Shown here in pieces: positions 32,757 through 42,172 of a stretch of DNA of 64,000 nt. Position 1 is the first letter of the stretch; every line of letters begins with the position of its first letter. The notes under the pieces were generated by a model, which worked only from the letters and a program-made list of their open reading frames with translations, did not search any database and had not been told where the DNA came from. Origin of the DNA: Algoriphagus yeomjeoni (GTDB taxonomy: Bacteria; Bacteroidota; Bacteroidia; Cytophagales; Cyclobacteriaceae); NCBI RefSeq assembly GCF_003259505.1, contig NZ_QLLK01000012.1:1-64000 (forward strand). The letters are read 5' to 3'. A program made the translations under genes and the position numbers.

Positions 32757-33557
32757 TCAACTTCTTTCAATCAGCCAGTCTCCTATCAGACGATTGACTT
32801 CTTTTGGCTTTTCTATGGAACTACTATGGCCAGCTCCTATGATTCTATGAAGTTTAGACTTAGGAATACTCATTTGAATAAACTTTGATTTTAAGGGCTT
32901 GGTTGCTACATCTTCATCGCCGACAATCACCATGGTGGGGCAAGTGACATTTCCTAACTCGTGCTCTATCCCCTTTCTATAAATTACTCCTTCTACAGCC
33001 CCAGTGACATTTCTTTTATTTGCTTTCAACTCAGATTTCCAAAAATCAATTTTCTGAGCGTTAAGAGGATCGTTAAGCCAGCTATCCGCAAACATAATCT
33101 TCATCACTTTACTCGCTACAGGTGGCACGACGCCTAACCATTTCACGATTCCATTGAGTGTTTTGTATTTGGGGAGATTTTCTACAGGTTCAGCATTGGC
33201 AGATGTACCAAGTAGAATCAGGCTTTTGATCAATTCTGGATATCGAGAGGCTAGCCTCATTCCTACAAATCCTCCCATTGAAAGTCCTGCAAAATGAACT
33301 GGACCAATTTTCAATACCTTGATCAAGGCAGCGGCATCTTCAGCCAGCGTATCCATATCAAAAGGCCCCTTTACCTCACTCTGGCCCTGCCCTCTATGGT
33401 CATAGGCAATTACTCGAAATCGTGTCTGAAGAAAATCAATCTGATCAGCAAACATCTTGTGACTCCAAAGTAACCCATGGGAAAAAACGATAGTTTGCTC
33501 TCCAATTCCTTGATCCGTGTAGAAAATTTCGACTCCGTTTACATTGATTTGGGGCAT
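32757..33557 (-). CDS. Alpha/beta fold hydrolase
   Basis: A 266-residue cytoplasmic hydrolase: FSHGLLWSHKMFADQ (oxyanion hole), YDHRGQGQSE, FAGLSMGGFVG (nucleophile Ser93), VIVGDEDVATKP (Asp) and IIGAGHSSSIEKP (His). The pattern is like 3-oxoadipate enol-lactonase and related esterases; no operon partner indicates a substrate. It lies alone between marR and the amidohydrolase gene. Confidence 0.75.
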   Translation of the reverse strand: MPQINVNGVEIFYTDQGIGEQTIVFSHGLLWSHKMFADQIDFLQTRFRVIAYDHRGQGQSEVKGPFDMDTLAEDAAALIKVLKIGPVHFAGLSMGGFVGMRLASRYPELIKSLILLGTSANAEPVENLPKYKTLNGIVKWLGVVPPVASKVMKIMFADSWLNDPLNAQKIDFWKSELKANKRNVTGAVEGVIYRKGIEHELGNVTCPTMVIVGDEDVATKPLKSKFIQMSIPKSKLHRIIGAGHSSSIEKPKEVNRLIGDWLIERS

Positions 33558-33631
33558 TCTACTATTTGTTTTAAAACCTGCTAATCCCGAATGTGAAAGC
33601 AGAACATTCTAAAATTTAATCTGATATTAGT

Positions 33632-35221
33632 TTACCAATCTAACCCAGGCTGCTTAATAGAAAAGCTTTCTGACTCTTTTTGCTTGTCTACTATAACTTT
33701 TACATCCTTTAAAAGTTTTTTAGCATCATAAACTATCCCGTCCTTCACTGTATACTTTACGCCACCCACTCGGATAGGGTTATTATTTTCATCTATCCTG
33801 ATCGCACCAGTACCGTAAAGGACTTTCAGATTTTGTAGAGGATTTTCTTCAAGAATCACGAAGTCAGCCAACTTTCCTACCTCTACGGAACCAATCTCCT
33901 TTTCCATTCCAAGCAATTCCGCTCCATATAAAGTAGCAGAGCGAAGAACCTCCAATGGGTGAAAACCAGCTTCGCGTAGCAATTCAAGTTCACGGATGAA
34001 AGCAAACCCATACAGCTGATAGATAAAACCAGAGTCCGAACCTGTGGTCACTCTACCGCCTTTATTCTTATACTCATTTACAAAAGTCATCCAAAGCTGA
34101 TAATTCTCCTTCCACTGAACTTCTTCTTCTGTAGTCCAATCAAACCAATAAGAGCCATGAGACTGTCGGCTAGGAGCATAGAATCTCCAAAGTGACGGGA
34201 GCGTATATACCTCATGCCACTCAGCCGTGCGAGCGCGCATCATGTCACGGTTGGCTTCATAAATATTAAAAGTGGGATCTAAGGTGAAATCTAATTCAAG
34301 CAATTCATTCATCACTTTATTCCAATGTTCAGATCCAGGCTGTGCGGCTTGTTTCCAAAGTTTACCAGCTTCAGCAAACCTGTGCTGCTCATTTTGGTAA
34401 TTATAGTCCAATCGAAAATCCTGAATGGTACGATTTTCAAAGAGTGCTTCCGGCAATCCGTACCAGTGTTCCATGGATGTCAAACCTGCTCTAGCTGAAT
34501 TCAACACATTCCACCTAGCTACGTCCAACTGCTGATGGTGCATAGCAGAGCGAAGTCCAATTCTCTTGTTTTCCGAAATTGCAGCTTCCATTACCTCTGG
34601 ATTGGCTCCAAAAAACTTAATTCCGTCCGCTCCTTTCTTGGCATTTTCATTGACCCAGGCTTTTGCTTGCTCCGCATTAGTTATCGGAGCTTTTGCTCCT
34701 TGACCAAAACTTGTATAGGCTAATATTCTAGGAGCGGTGATTTCATTTGCTGCAGATCGCTTCTTTTGATCAAGCACCCAATCCAACCCATTGCCAGCTG
34801 AAGGGTCTCTAATCGTAGTAATTCCATGTGCCATCCAAAGCTTGAATACATATTCAGCCGGAGTGCCCTGACCACTGCCTCCTATATGTCCATGAGAATC
34901 TATAAATCCGGGCAGTAAATAATGCCCTTCCAACTCATAAACCTTATCGTCGGGGCCAGCTTTTGGCCTGCGATTTTCATTGATTGGCATTCCAGGATAA
35001 CCAACCACCTGGATTTGGGCTATTCTATTTTTCTCCACAACAATATCTACAGGACCTACTGGCGGTGCACCGGTACCATCGATTAAGATCACTCCTCTTA
35101 GGATCAAGCGTCCATATTGGCCGTCACCTTCATTACGATCTGGCGCAGATTCTATTTGGGAAAAAGTAGGAAAGGAAATGAAAAGGCCAAAAATGGCGAG
35201 GAGTAAAAGTCTTTTATTCAT
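33632..35221 (-). CDS. Secreted amidohydrolase
   Basis: A 529-residue protein with a signal peptide ending TFSQ. It shows the amidohydrolase fold: beta-sandwich IIVEKNRIAQIQVVGYPG, YLLPGFIDSHGHIGGSGQGT (HxH metal site), AMHHQQLDVARWNVL, SMEHWYG, and TGSDSGFIYQL with the catalytic Asp, ending VGKLADFVILEENPLQ, the return to the sandwich. Such enzymes cleave cyclic amides, peptides or ureas; the substrate is unknown. Exported amidohydrolases of this length are common in Bacteroidota. Confidence 0.85.
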   Translation of the reverse strand: MNKRLLLLAIFGLFISFPTFSQIESAPDRNEGDGQYGRLILRGVILIDGTGAPPVGPVDIVVEKNRIAQIQVVGYPGMPINENRRPKAGPDDKVYELEGHYLLPGFIDSHGHIGGSGQGTPAEYVFKLWMAHGITTIRDPSAGNGLDWVLDQKKRSAANEITAPRILAYTSFGQGAKAPITNAEQAKAWVNENAKKGADGIKFFGANPEVMEAAISENKRIGLRSAMHHQQLDVARWNVLNSARAGLTSMEHWYGLPEALFENRTIQDFRLDYNYQNEQHRFAEAGKLWKQAAQPGSEHWNKVMNELLELDFTLDPTFNIYEANRDMMRARTAEWHEVYTLPSLWRFYAPSRQSHGSYWFDWTTEEEVQWKENYQLWMTFVNEYKNKGGRVTTGSDSGFIYQLYGFAFIRELELLREAGFHPLEVLRSATLYGAELLGMEKEIGSVEVGKLADFVILEENPLQNLKVLYGTGAIRIDENNNPIRVGGVKYTVKDGIVYDAKKLLKDVKVIVDKQKESESFSIKQPGLDW

Positions 35222-35286
35222 AGGAGAAAGTCTTATTCAGATCATTAAGTTAAGTGAAAAAGAATCAGATAAAAGCGAATAACTGA

Positions 35287-35294
35287 CAAAATTA
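35287..35294 (-). promoter_or_regulatory. -7 element of the amidohydrolase gene
   Basis: TAATTTTG on the reverse strand, a perfect TAnnTTTG match, about 65 bp before the start. No -33 TTTG is evident; the fabI terminator lies there. Confidence 0.4.
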
Positions 35295-35301
35295 TAGCAC
35301 A

Positions 35302-35334
35302 AAAAAGCCCTAAGGAGTTTCCAAAGGGCTTTTT
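35302..35334 (-). terminator. Terminator of fabI
   Basis: AAAAAGCCCT and AGGGCTTTTT form a perfect 10-bp stem, 20 bp after the fabI stop. Confidence 0.8.
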
Positions 35335-35353
35335 CGAGGATTGTTGGTGGAAA

Positions 35354-36169
35354 TTATAAATCCTTAAACTTTTCCATGATGTCTTCAGAAATCCCAGTAA
35401 AGGAATATCCTCCATCATGGAAGAGGTTTTGCATTGTTACTAATCTAGTATAGTCAGAGAACATCGTCACGATATACTCTGCACAGGCTTCGGCTGAAGC
35501 ATTTCCCAAAGGAGAAAGAGATTCTGCAAAATTATAAAACGAATCAAATCCTCCGATACCTGTTCCTGCTGTGGTTTTGGTTGGAGACTGAGAAATGGTA
35601 TTTACTCTCACTTTCTTGAGCTTACCAAATCTGTACCCATAACCTCGAGCGATACTTTCTAACAAAGCTTTTGCGTCAGCCATGTCTGTATAGAAAGGGA
35701 ATACTTTCTGAGCAGCGATATAGGAAAGACCGATGATTGATCCCCACTCATTCATGACATCTTGCTTCTCAGCCACTTGCATCATCTTATGGAAAGAGAT
35801 TGCAGACACATCGTATGATTTCATGGCCCAATCGTAGTTTAGGTCTCCATAGGATCTCCCTTTTCTAATGTTTGGGGACATGCCAATGGAATGCAAAAGG
35901 AAATCAAAATTTCCTCCAAGATACTCTTTGGCTTCTGTGTAAAGTTTCTCGATATCTTCAGTGCTTGTAGCATCCGCAGGAATAACGATGGTATCACATT
36001 CCTTTGCAAGGTCATTGATGGCACCCATTCTCATTGCGATTGGAGCATTTGTCAAAACAAATTTTGCTCCTTGCTCTTTCGCTTTAAGCGCTGTTTTCCA
36101 CGCAATTGAGTTCTCGTCAAGAGCACCGGTGATGATTCCAAGTTTTCCTTTTAGCAAATTATCTGGCAT
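35354..36169 (-). CDS. fabI: Enoyl-[acyl-carrier-protein] reductase (NADH), FabI
   Basis: A 271-residue short-chain-dehydrogenase-like enzyme that reduces the enoyl-ACP double bond in the last step of fatty-acid elongation. It has GIITGALDENSIAW (cofactor site), LLHSIGMSPNIRKGRSYGDL, and the catalytic Tyr-x6-Lys as YTDMADAK after GLSYIAAQKVFPF. QSPTKTTAGTGIGGF matches the substrate-binding loop. This sequence type is the FabI form common in Bacteroidota. It is an essential-gene candidate with its own promoter and terminator. Confidence 0.95.
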   Translation of the reverse strand: MPDNLLKGKLGIITGALDENSIAWKTALKAKEQGAKFVLTNAPIAMRMGAINDLAKECDTIVIPADATSTEDIEKLYTEAKEYLGGNFDFLLHSIGMSPNIRKGRSYGDLNYDWAMKSYDVSAISFHKMMQVAEKQDVMNEWGSIIGLSYIAAQKVFPFYTDMADAKALLESIARGYGYRFGKLKKVRVNTISQSPTKTTAGTGIGGFDSFYNFAESLSPLGNASAEACAEYIVTMFSDYTRLVTMQNLFHDGGYSFTGISEDIMEKFKDL

Positions 36170-36202
36170 ATAGCTAGGGGGTTATTTTCAAAAATTATTG
36201 TT

Positions 36203-36210
36203 CAAAAATA
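36203..36210 (-). promoter_or_regulatory. -7 element of fabI
   Basis: TATTTTTG on the reverse strand, a perfect TAnnTTTG match, 33 bp before the start codon. Confidence 0.5.
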
Positions 36211-36255
36211 GGAAAAAATAATCATTCAAGCCTTGCATTTAAGCCGTGGCGGCAA

Positions 36256-37908
36256 TTAACGGCGAAGCAATTCCTTAGCACTTTCTATCGCCGAAGCAGA
36301 TGGAGATGCCCCAGCAATCATTTTGGCAAGCTCTAGCACTCGCTCTTCCTGATCCAGCAACTTGATTTTGCTGACGGTTTTCTCAGAGGAATTGTCTTTG
36401 TAAACAAAATAATGTAGATCTCCTTGCCCAGCAACCTGCGGCAAATGGGTAATGCAAATCACTTGATGTTTTTTAGAAATATCCTGCATCATTCCTACCA
36501 TTTTTAGAGCTACCTCACCTGAAATCCCTGTGTCAATCTCATCAAAAATCAATGTAGGCATAGCCATTTTATCAGCCATTAAGTATTTAATCGCAAAAAG
36601 CAACCTGGAAAACTCTCCTCCTGAGGCTACCTTTTTAAGCGGTTGCGGAGAGGACCCCTTATTTGCAGAAAACAGCAATTCAATCTCATCCAATCCATTT
36701 ACTGTAGGTTCAATGGATTTATGCTCCATGACTACTTTGGAATTTTCCATCCCTAATCCTGACAGTAATGCCTCGAGAGACTTCTGAAAATCACTAAAAC
36801 TTCCTTGTCTTTTCTTGCGAAGAGCTTTTCCTGAATTGGCAACATGAATCTTCGCCTGATCCAATTCTTGCTTTGCGGCAGCAATAGTATCGTCCAAATT
36901 TTGAACCTGAAAGACTTTATCTGCCAGCTCTCTTTCCAGCTCCATTAGCTCTTCTACAGTAGCTACTCCATGCTTTTTCTGCAGTTGATAGATCTTACTT
37001 AACCTATCTCGAGTTTCATCGAGCTTCTCAAAATCAACCTCAACCTTACTTTCCTCATCACCAAGTGTCTCTTCGATATCTTTTAATTCAATATTGACAG
37101 CTTGAAATCGTTCTTTCAGCGTTGCAAAAACATGCGCAAGTCTCTCGAGAGACTGCATTCCATGTTGGATTTGAGACATTCCCTGTAAAATACCGAATTG
37201 CTCATCCTGGAATAGATTAAGCATTTCATTGATTTTCAGCTTGATCTCTTCAGCATTCTCTAGGATCTCTTGGCTTGACTCCAACTCGGATTGTTCTCCT
37301 TCTTTCAAGTCTAGGACACTCAGCTCTTCCAACTGAAATTGATTAAAATCAGCTTCCTTTTGCAATTCAACAGCCTTTTTACTCAGTTCATTAAATGACT
37401 TTTGGGTTTTTTGAAAGGCTTTAAAATCGGATTTATACTGTTTAAGCTCATCCTGAGTTTGGGCAAATGCGTCTATTAAGCTAAGCTGATAGCTCCCTTC
37501 TCCTAGCTGCAGTGTGTCATGCTGGGAATGCACATCCATCAAATAAGTACCTAGAGTTTTCAATGAATCTAAAAGGACAGGCGTATCATTGACAAATGAA
37601 CGGGATTTACCAGCCGGGCTGATTTCCCTTCTAATAATACAGGTCGGTTCGTAATCTAACTCAGCGAGATCAAAGAACTCCTTCAACCCATAGTTTGCCA
37701 CATCAAAAACTCCCTCAATGACACATTTTTTATCTGCATGAAGTAGGACTTTAGTATCAGACCTATTCCCTAAAAGTAAGCCAACCGCACCCAACATAAT
37801 TGATTTACCTGCGCCAGTTTCGCCGGTAATCATACTAAGTGCAGAACTTGGCTGCATATGCAGCTGGTCTATCAGAGCATAATTAGAAATGCTGAGAGAT
37901 TTGAGCAT
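36256..37908 (-). CDS. recN: DNA repair protein RecN
   Basis: A 550-residue SMC-like ATPase acting early in double-strand-break repair. It starts LKSLSISNYALIDQLHMQPS, with Walker A GETGAGKSIMLGA near residue 29. RSFVNDTPVLL and DVHSQHDTLQL follow. Coiled coils fill about 150-380; the signature VASGGEFSRLLFAIKYL and Walker B LIFDEIDTGISGEVA come after. A clean -7 element lies just upstream. It closes the bamD-rpoZ-coaBC-porD cluster. Confidence 0.95.
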   Translation of the reverse strand: MLKSLSISNYALIDQLHMQPSSALSMITGETGAGKSIMLGAVGLLLGNRSDTKVLLHADKKCVIEGVFDVANYGLKEFFDLAELDYEPTCIIRREISPAGKSRSFVNDTPVLLDSLKTLGTYLMDVHSQHDTLQLGEGSYQLSLIDAFAQTQDELKQYKSDFKAFQKTQKSFNELSKKAVELQKEADFNQFQLEELSVLDLKEGEQSELESSQEILENAEEIKLKINEMLNLFQDEQFGILQGMSQIQHGMQSLERLAHVFATLKERFQAVNIELKDIEETLGDEESKVEVDFEKLDETRDRLSKIYQLQKKHGVATVEELMELERELADKVFQVQNLDDTIAAAKQELDQAKIHVANSGKALRKKRQGSFSDFQKSLEALLSGLGMENSKVVMEHKSIEPTVNGLDEIELLFSANKGSSPQPLKKVASGGEFSRLLFAIKYLMADKMAMPTLIFDEIDTGISGEVALKMVGMMQDISKKHQVICITHLPQVAGQGDLHYFVYKDNSSEKTVSKIKLLDQEERVLELAKMIAGASPSASAIESAKELLRR

Positions 37909-37928
37909 GTGTAATGATTTCGTTTGGG

Positions 37929-37936
37929 CAAAACTA
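37929..37936 (-). promoter_or_regulatory. -7 element of recN
   Basis: TAGTTTTG followed by C on the reverse strand, a perfect TAnnTTTG match, 20 bp before the recN ATG and between porD and recN. It suggests recN can be expressed apart from the upstream operon. Confidence 0.55.
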
Positions 37937-37947
37937 AAAAATCGAGC

Positions 37948-38850
37948 TTAGCTTTTCAGCAGCTCATTATACTTTCTCGCATTATTCGGATCAACTTCAA
38001 GAAGTAATTCGACAATTTCTGTCCTAATCTCCAAAGAAGCATTTTTCATAATTGACGTAATTTCGTCACTTTTGGCATCCATGAATGAAATAGTAAATAT
38101 TCCATTTGGCTGCGTTTTGTTTGCTTCTGCCAATATTCGCACAGCTTCCAAGATATTTTCATAAGCTTCCTCTGGACTTATCTGCAGAATATCCAACCCC
38201 TGACGGTGATACAAATAATATGCATCACGTATCACTGAAAATACAGAAGAAGTATATATATCATTATTTAAAGCATATCGATTTCGACGATCAGAGGTAC
38301 TCTGGGTCCAGCCAGGTCTTCCTGATTGCTGAGCGTTATTTACTATATCATTTGCTGCCGCAAAGAATTCACTTCCACCCCGACTTTCAAAGGTGTCATA
38401 ATCTAAGCCTAAAGCTATCTGAGCATAGAATGCGAGTAGTGAACTTATGTTGTTTAAAAAGGTAAATCGATTGAATTCAAGCGGCTGGGACTCGATGTAG
38501 TCAAAACTCCAATTTCTATCCGCAAAATTAAAAACCAAGCTCTCGTAATTCGTGCCATAAACTGGCCTTACCGTCTGAATTTGAACGGTTGCATTATATG
38601 TTCCAACCTGTGGCACATCGTTGATCGTGATCAATAAATTTCCCTTGATACGCTCTTCAGGGCGAAATTCATCTGTTGTCCAAGATCTTCCGTTAAGAAA
38701 TTGCTCAAAACTAGTCTTCATCTGCTCGAAAACATTGGTATTTTGAATCCTAGCACGATCACTATTAATGATCACTGTAAAATTGAGCTCTTGAGAAAAG
38801 CCAATGAAAGAATAGCAAAACAGGAGTAAGAGGAAAATTCCTTTCTTCAT
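37948..38850 (-). CDS. porD: DUF4835 protein, PorD-like T9SS-associated
   Basis: About 300 residues from ATG 38850, with a signal peptide (KKGIFLLLLFCYSFIGFSQ). The frame is open 21 codons further upstream, but this start gives the proper signal. The body begins ELNFTVIINSDRARIQNTNV, typical of DUF4835; PorD of Porphyromonas belongs there and is needed for type IX secretion. Later parts include NNISSLLAFYAQIALGLDYD and ILEAVRILAEANKTQPNGIF. The position next to coaBC is widely conserved in Bacteroidota. The extended frame overlaps the coaBC end by 35 bp; with the chosen start the two are 28 bp apart. Confidence 0.85.
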   Translation of the reverse strand: MKKGIFLLLLFCYSFIGFSQELNFTVIINSDRARIQNTNVFEQMKTSFEQFLNGRSWTTDEFRPEERIKGNLLITINDVPQVGTYNATVQIQTVRPVYGTNYESLVFNFADRNWSFDYIESQPLEFNRFTFLNNISSLLAFYAQIALGLDYDTFESRGGSEFFAAANDIVNNAQQSGRPGWTQSTSDRRNRYALNNDIYTSSVFSVIRDAYYLYHRQGLDILQISPEEAYENILEAVRILAEANKTQPNGIFTISFMDAKSDEITSIMKNASLEIRTEIVELLLEVDPNNARKYNELLKS

Positions 38851-38878
38851 AGACTTAAAAATAAGGAAATATCTACGC

Positions 38879-40087
38879 TCACACCCAAACTGGAATATTT
38901 TTGATTTGATCAATAATAAGCGCTGCTATTTTATTTTTTGATTCAACCTCTGACTGCACAGCAAATCCAGAAGCATGAAAAATATGTACCTTGTTCGTAT
39001 CCACTTGAAATCCTGCTCCAGATTCTTTCATTGAATTGAGAACAATCATATCAAAATTTTTCTTTGCTAACTTGGACTGGGCATTTTCAGCTTCATTTTC
39101 CGTCTCTAAAGCAAAGCCAATGTGAACTTGATTTTGCTTTTTATTTGAACCAAGCTTCGCTGCGATATCTACGTTTTTGACTAGAGATATAGAAAGTTTT
39201 GTATCACTTTTTTTTATTTTCTCAGGGGCAATTTCTGCTGGTGCATAATCAGCGACTGCAGCAGCAAAAACGCAAATATCCATTTGATTATGGATTTTTG
39301 ATGCTACTTCAAACATCTCTTTTGCTGATTTCACATCCTGCCAATGAAAGTTACTTTTGTTTACTTTCAACGAGATCGGGCCAGATACAACAAAAACTTC
39401 CGCTCCTCTGGAAAGAAATGCATTTGCCAATGCAACCCCCATTTTCCCACTCGAGTGATTACTGATATAACGTACTGGATCTAGCGCCTCTTGTGTCGGT
39501 CCCATGGTGATAAGTACTTTCTTTCCTTTGAAATCGGACTTTACGACAAAGAATTCTTCAACTTTAGCTAAAATATGCTCTGGCTCCATCATTCTGCCTT
39601 TGCCCGACAAACCACTTGCTAATTCTCCTGCTTCCGCATCAAGAATAATATTTCCAAAAGACTCTAATTTCCTAATATTTGATTCTACCGAAGGATGCTG
39701 GAACATATCCAAATCCATCGCCGGTGCTACCATGACAGGGCATCTAGCTGATAGATAGGTAGCAGAAAGCAAGTTGTCACAAATACCATTAGCGAACTTC
39801 GCGAGGGTATTAGCACTAATAGGTGCTACTAAAAATAAATCCGCCCATAATCCTAGCTCCACATGATTATTCCAAACTCCTGTTTCATCTTTTTGAAATT
39901 GACTTAAGATAGGTCGCTTGGAAAGCGTAGATAAAGTGAGCGGTGTAATAAAGTCAAAAGCAGAAGTGCTCATAATAATTTGCACTTCTGCTCCTGCTTT
40001 AGTTAATAATCGAGTAAGAAAAGCGGATTTGTAAGCAGCAATGCTACCTGTTACTCCTAAGATAATTTTCTTACCCTTAAGGCTCAT
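38879..40087 (-). CDS. coaBC: Bifunctional phosphopantothenoylcysteine decarboxylase/synthase
   Basis: A 402-residue two-domain enzyme making 4'-phosphopantetheine for CoA. The CoaC flavoprotein half has ILGVTGSIAAYKSAFLTRLL, VWNNHVELGLWADLF with the active His, PISANTLAKFANGICDNLL and PAMDLDMFQHP. The CoaB half starts about residue 187 with KVLITMGPTQEALDPVRYIS, then NHSSGKMGVALANAF and AAVADYAPAE with IKKSDTKLSI (Lys region). It lies 4 bp downstream of rpoZ and is part of that operon. Confidence 0.95.
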   Translation of the reverse strand: MSLKGKKIILGVTGSIAAYKSAFLTRLLTKAGAEVQIIMSTSAFDFITPLTLSTLSKRPILSQFQKDETGVWNNHVELGLWADLFLVAPISANTLAKFANGICDNLLSATYLSARCPVMVAPAMDLDMFQHPSVESNIRKLESFGNIILDAEAGELASGLSGKGRMMEPEHILAKVEEFFVVKSDFKGKKVLITMGPTQEALDPVRYISNHSSGKMGVALANAFLSRGAEVFVVSGPISLKVNKSNFHWQDVKSAKEMFEVASKIHNQMDICVFAAAVADYAPAEIAPEKIKKSDTKLSISLVKNVDIAAKLGSNKKQNQVHIGFALETENEAENAQSKLAKKNFDMIVLNSMKESGAGFQVDTNKVHIFHASGFAVQSEVESKNKIAALIIDQIKNIPVWV

Positions 40088-40091
40088 AGAA

Positions 40092-40406
40092 TTATTCAGC
40101 CGTTGGCTCTTCTGGGAATCTGCTGTACACTTTGCCTTCCATGAATTCCTCCATAGCTAATGTGCTTGGCTTCGGCATTCTTTCGTAAAACTTGGAGATT
40201 TCAATTTGCTCTTTGTTTTCAAATACCTCTTCCAAATTATCAACAGTAGAAGCAAACTCAGAAAGCTTAATATTCAACTCCTCTTTCAAAGTGTTAGAAA
40301 TTTGCTTTGCTCTTTGGCCTACAATATGAAGAGACTCGTAGATATTCTCTGTTTTATCAGCGATTTTATCAAGATCTCTTGTAATGATTGATGGATTAAT
40401 TGCCAT
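40092..40406 (-). CDS. rpoZ: DNA-directed RNA polymerase subunit omega-like (RpoZ)
   Basis: A 104-residue protein found at this spot, between bamD and coaBC, throughout Bacteroidota. AINPSIITRDLDKIADKTEN and IYESLHIVGQRAKQISNTLK match the omega-like motif (Y-E-S ... R-A-x-Q-I), and the C-terminal half is acidic. It would help assemble RNA polymerase. The 20-bp gap to bamD and 4-bp gap to coaBC mark one operon. Confidence 0.85.
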   Translation of the reverse strand: MAINPSIITRDLDKIADKTENIYESLHIVGQRAKQISNTLKEELNIKLSEFASTVDNLEEVFENKEQIEISKFYERMPKPSTLAMEEFMEGKVYSRFPEEPTAE

Positions 40407-40426
40407 ATTCTTGTTTGATTATAATT

Positions 40427-41335
40427 CTATTTTATTTCTACTTCTTCTATTGTCTTATTCTCTAATGCTCTCGCTTTTTGCTCAGCCAGTCGCTCGTTGT
40501 AATCGGCCAAAAGAATTGAATGAGAGACTAATTCTTCTTTGGCCTTCTCTTCAATTTCTTTCACCTTCCCAGTAAAAGCGCTATTCGGATATCTTCTATA
40601 AAATGAAGTTGCAAACCCTAGAGCATCATCTAATCTATCTTTCTTTTTTAGGAAAGCACTATTCTCGGCATAGCCTGTACTTACCTCAACCAGCTTATAA
40701 GCAAGTTCTTCATTATGCTTACTATCTGGATAATCCTTCATGAAATTCTGAAAGTTGATAATGCATGCCCGGTAATAATCACCTGGATACAAACCGTCCT
40801 TGAGTCTGTAATACATGGATGACTCCATGTAAGCTTTTTGCTCAAATCTTCCTTGCAAATCAACTAGCATTTCCATTGCACGCTCATAGCTTGCAGATGC
40901 TGGAAATTTGGTCACAAACTGCTGTATTGCAGAAACTGCTTCCTGTGAACTCTGCTGATCAAGATTCGCATCCGGAGCATCCAAATAAAGGGAATAAGCA
41001 TTCATAAATAACGCTTCTTCAGCAAGAGGGCTCCTATTATATGTTCTATAGAAATTACTGAAATATCCAGCTGCCTCAATGTATCTTTTTGTCTTGAAAT
41101 GGCAATTAGCATAGTTGTAATCTGCTAACTCAGCTTTCTCACTACCTCTGATAACTGGCAACACTTTGTCATACAGGATAATAGCTTTATTGTATTCTCC
41201 TTCCTGATAATATTTGTTGGCACCTGCATACAGCTCTTCCCAATTCGTGCTCTTTTCAAGCTTATTGAATGGGCCACAAGAACTTGTAGCAAGTATAATA
41301 AGTAGTAATAGAATGGATTGTACGCGCATTTTCAT
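40427..41335 (-). CDS. bamD: Outer membrane assembly lipoprotein BamD
   Basis: About 302 residues with a signal peptide and lipobox (LATSSCGPF). Five TPR-like repeats follow: WEELYAGANKYYQEGEYNKA, ELADYNYANCHFKTKRYIEA, NSPLAEEALFMNAYSLYLD-type helices, DYYRACIINFQNFMKDYPDS, and GFATSFYRRYPNS. It belongs to the BAM complex, which inserts barrels in the outer membrane. The frame is open to a TTG at 41341, but a perfect promoter ends 6 bp before that point, so the start is ATG 41335 or 41329 with almost no leader. Confidence 0.9.
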   Translation of the reverse strand: MKMRVQSILLLLIILATSSCGPFNKLEKSTNWEELYAGANKYYQEGEYNKAIILYDKVLPVIRGSEKAELADYNYANCHFKTKRYIEAAGYFSNFYRTYNRSPLAEEALFMNAYSLYLDAPDANLDQQSSQEAVSAIQQFVTKFPASASYERAMEMLVDLQGRFEQKAYMESSMYYRLKDGLYPGDYYRACIINFQNFMKDYPDSKHNEELAYKLVEVSTGYAENSAFLKKKDRLDDALGFATSFYRRYPNSAFTGKVKEIEEKAKEELVSHSILLADYNERLAEQKARALENKTIEEVEIK

Positions 41336-41346
41336 TTTCAAGACCG

Positions 41347-41377
41347 CAAATATACGGGATAATAATTCGGATTCAAA
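41347..41377 (-). promoter_or_regulatory. Consensus promoter of the bamD operon
   Basis: On the reverse strand TTTG (41377-41374), exactly 19 bp, TATATTTG (41354-41347): a full match to the Bacteroidota consensus. The start codon follows within about 12 bp. Confidence 0.85.
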
Positions 41378-41402
41378 TGGATGTTAGCTGGATAGTCAAG
41401 TC

Positions 41403-42119
41403 TTACTTCTTGACAACGAGCTTCTTGGTCACAATATTTTTATTGTCCAAGAAAAGGGTGTAGAAATAAATTCCAGGATTGAAGTCTGCAACATTAATTG
41501 GAAGCGTGCTCCTTTCGGGATCTAGTTCATAGTCTGCTATTGGGTTCCCAATAAAGCTATTTATCGATATTCTCGCCTTAACCGATTTGTTTTTGATGTT
41601 ATAATCAAACTGGGCAATTCTCACGCTAGGATTGGGATAGACATCGCTAAGCACGATATCCTTATAATCAAACTCATCAACTTTGTCTGATGGATCATCA
41701 ACCTCATACCTAGCTTCAACGACAAACAGATCTCTTAAATTGCTCTCATTGACAAATGATAAATCAAAAGATCCTCTCGTTTCAGCTATTCCCATATCAA
41801 ATACTAAATACAAATCTGTGAGAAGCTCACCTGGCTCCAATTTCAATTTGATTTTGGCTAAGTCTTTTTTCGGGTCGTAACATGTATCTCCAATACAAAT
41901 ACTAACCTTCTGGGAGGACCCTATATTTCCACGTAGGCTTTTCAAAAGGTAAGTCTTTACTTGATTGGACTCGTTTTGAAGGATAATAGTTTTGCGTTTT
42001 GTCGAACCTAAATCTCCACGAAACTCAACTCCATCACTCAGCACACGCACCTGTTGGGCCTCCGCAAATACGGGAGCCAACAGCCAAAGCCATGTAAAAA
42101 ATATGAGTAATCGTTTCAT
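41403..42119 (-). CDS. Secreted protein with T9SS type A C-terminal sorting domain
   Basis: A 238-residue protein with a signal peptide ending FAEAQ. The C-terminal about 75 residues are a T9SS sorting domain: IVLSDVYPNPS, ending YELDPERSTLPINVADFNPG and IYFYTLFLDNKNIVTKKLVV. It should be exported through the type IX system and anchored on the surface. The N-terminal about 160 residues form a beta-rich domain of unknown function. It lies 61 bp upstream of the bamD promoter in the same direction. Confidence 0.85.
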   Translation of the reverse strand: MKRLLIFFTWLWLLAPVFAEAQQVRVLSDGVEFRGDLGSTKRKTIILQNESNQVKTYLLKSLRGNIGSSQKVSICIGDTCYDPKKDLAKIKLKLEPGELLTDLYLVFDMGIAETRGSFDLSFVNESNLRDLFVVEARYEVDDPSDKVDEFDYKDIVLSDVYPNPSVRIAQFDYNIKNKSVKARISINSFIGNPIADYELDPERSTLPINVADFNPGIYFYTLFLDNKNIVTKKLVVKK

Positions 42120-42172
42120 GTAGAGTTTTTATCGATACGCCTTTAGTATAGTAACTGTAGTCAATATACGGA

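Noticed and set aside
38851-38913. Longer PorD start overlapping coaBC
   Set aside because: The extra 21 residues precede a complete signal peptide that starts at 38850.
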